A stretch of 64,000 nt of DNA from Streptomyces canus (lineage in GTDB: Bacteria; Actinomycetota; Actinomycetes; Streptomycetales; Streptomycetaceae), in NCBI RefSeq assembly GCF_030816965.1, contig NZ_JAUSYQ010000002.1:372001-436000 (forward strand), in the 5' to 3' direction. The notes below the pieces were generated by a model, which saw nothing but the letters and a program-made list of their open reading frames with translations, made no database searches and was not told the DNA's origin. How positions within the stretch are numbered: the stretch's first letter is position 1; every line of letters starts with the position of its first letter. Shown here piece after piece: positions 62,933-64,000 of this stretch. The translations under genes and the position numbers were made by a program.

Positions 62933-64000
62933 ATGAGCAATGCGCACACGGGCCCCACGGATCCTCGGAATGTCATGGGCATGACCAGACGAACCCTGCT
63001 GGGAAGCGCGGTCGCCGTGGCGGTCGGCGCCGTCACCGCGCCGACCGCCCGAGCAGCCGAAGTCCCGTCTCTGTGGCGGGAGTTCAGCCGCACTCCGCTC
63101 ACCCATCCGCAGATCCCGTACGTCGGCCGCGCCGGATGCCGCGGCGGGGCGACACGCTTTCCGCGCCACCGGGTCGTCGCCGACGTACGCGACTTCGGCG
63201 CCGTGGCGGACGGGACGACCGACTCCGCCCCCGCGATCAACCGTGCCGTCGCCGCCGCCGGAAGGGCCGGCGGTGGCACGGTCACCATCCCTCCGGGCAC
63301 GTACCGCATCGACGACGTGATCCGCGTGGACCGCTCGAACGTCGTGCTCAAGGGCGCCGGCAGCGGTCGTACGACGTTGTACGCCACGAAGAACCTCACC
63401 GAGCTGATCGGGACCTACGGCTCCCGCTACGGAGGGGACAAGTCGTCCTGGTCCTGGGCGGGCGGACTGATCTGGCTCGCGCCCCGGGCCCGCTGGGAAT
63501 CACTCGTCGCCGCGATCAGGGCCAAGGCGTGGCCCTTCGAGGGCTGGACGGGCAACCGGCGCGACGAGTGGCGGACGCTCACCGAGCTCGCCCCGGCACG
63601 ACAGGGCTCCTGGACGGTGACGGCCGCCGACACCGACTCACTGCGTCCGGGTGCCCTGGTCCTCCTCCGGCTCGCGGACGACACGGACCACACCCTGCTG
63701 GAGCACATGTGCGGCGGCGGGCCCGGCCCCGAGGCCTACTTCTGGGACGACAAGACGAAACTGACGTCGTACGTGCCCTACGAGTGGCCGGTCCGCATCG
63801 CCCGCGTCCACGGCCGGAAGGTCACCCTCGAACGCCCGCTCCCGCTCGACCTGCGCCCCGAGTGGTCCCCGCAACTGACCACACATGTGGCGGAGCTGAG
63901 CGGAGCGGGCGTCGAGGGCCTGACCCTGGAGGCGCCCGAGGCCCCGCAGCAGCCGCACCTGCTGGACAAGGGGCACAACGGCGTCGTGCTTCAGTGCGCG
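62933..64000 (+). CDS. Tat-exported pectate-lyase-superfamily (right-handed beta-helix) protein, 3' end missing
   Basis: The first 356 codons are present and the gene continues past the right edge. The Tat signal has GMTRRTLLGSAVAVAVGAVT and ends near ARAAE. VVADVRDFGAVADGTTDSAP then AAGRAGGGTVTIPPGTYRID near residues 82-125 is the N-terminal block of pectate-lyase-type beta-helix proteins (PF12708-like). Catalytic residues are not in the visible part, so lyase versus hydrolase activity cannot be decided. ATG 62933 has AAGGG 9 nt upstream. A perfect palindrome lies about 42 bp upstream. With GH43 and GH95-like neighbours, it fits plant polysaccharide breakdown. Confidence 0.85.
   Translation, partial: MSNAHTGPTDPRNVMGMTRRTLLGSAVAVAVGAVTAPTARAAEVPSLWREFSRTPLTHPQIPYVGRAGCRGGATRFPRHRVVADVRDFGAVADGTTDSAPAINRAVAAAGRAGGGTVTIPPGTYRIDDVIRVDRSNVVLKGAGSGRTTLYATKNLTELIGTYGSRYGGDKSSWSWAGGLIWLAPRARWESLVAAIRAKAWPFEGWTGNRRDEWRTLTELAPARQGSWTVTAADTDSLRPGALVLLRLADDTDHTLLEHMCGGGPGPEAYFWDDKTKLTSYVPYEWPVRIARVHGRKVTLERPLPLDLRPEWSPQLTTHVAELSGAGVEGLTLEAPEAPQQPHLLDKGHNGVVLQCA

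Overview
High-GC actinobacterial DNA, almost certainly a Streptomyces chromosome. The evidence is strong GC bias at third codon positions, GTG starts, long shadow ORFs on the opposite strand, Tat-exported glycosidases, ANTAR/SpoIIE-type phosphatases and a TioE-type regulator. The gene content (secreted hydrolases, stress signalling, several decayed genes) looks like accessory, arm-type sequence. I saw no rRNA, tRNA, CRISPR array or insertion sequence.

Layout. (1) 1-7340: a leftward catabolic operon, pxpA-pxpB-pxpC (ATP-dependent lactam opening), an MHS-type transporter, an SDR, an aminotransferase and the start of an RraA/HMG-aldolase-like gene, divergent from a LysR regulator. (2) 7457-10287: a rightward operon of a D-2-hydroxyacid dehydrogenase, a gluconate-5-dehydrogenase-like SDR and an L-idonate-5-dehydrogenase-like enzyme. 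Both operons have the same 15-bp box 10-11 bp upstream of a candidate -35 element, so one regulator may control both. (3) 10300-13015: a decayed lipase, a DHA2 drug-exporter-like MFS gene and its divergent LysR gene with a perfect operator palindrome. (4) 13115-21862: gene debris, then a partner-switching and two-component block: anti-sigma ATPase, STAS antagonist, a 1424-aa hybrid kinase with seven HAMP units, and an ANTAR-GAF-PAS-PP2C phosphatase. (5) 21876-28674: Orn/Lys/Arg decarboxylase, S9 peptidase, NAGGN-type amidotransferase and a YbdK-type carboxylate-amine ligase, a candidate amidated small-peptide system.

(6) 28811-42660: mixed envelope and stress genes (DUF1360, lipoproteins, PAP2 with a lipid kinase, catalase, DUF5133, DUF475/TerC-like, PAS-GAF-PP2C, a membrane Mrr-like protein, an Ala/Lys-rich protein) with decayed alcohol dehydrogenase and WD40 genes between them. 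(7) 42801-49818: GH46 chitosanase with a palindromic operator, erythromycin esterase divergent from a TioE-type regulator, and a tightly packed REC-PP2C / CHASE3-HAMP kinase / Rcp1-type regulator operon. (8) 49991-54670: GH16 enzyme, F420-type LLM oxidoreductase and aldo/keto reductase divergent from TetR with two tandem operators, a truncated DUF1801 gene and a PfkB sugar kinase. (9) 54676-64000: secreted plant-polysaccharide enzymes: a GH95-like protein, a 1733-aa double-GH43 protein, and the start of a pectate-lyase-superfamily protein that runs off the window.

The main themes are catabolism of unusual organic acids, a dense set of stress-signalling proteins, and secreted glycan degradation. 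The two best candidates for undescribed biology are the lactam/hydroxyacid regulon (1-10287) and the ligase-amidotransferase-peptidase set (23465-28674).
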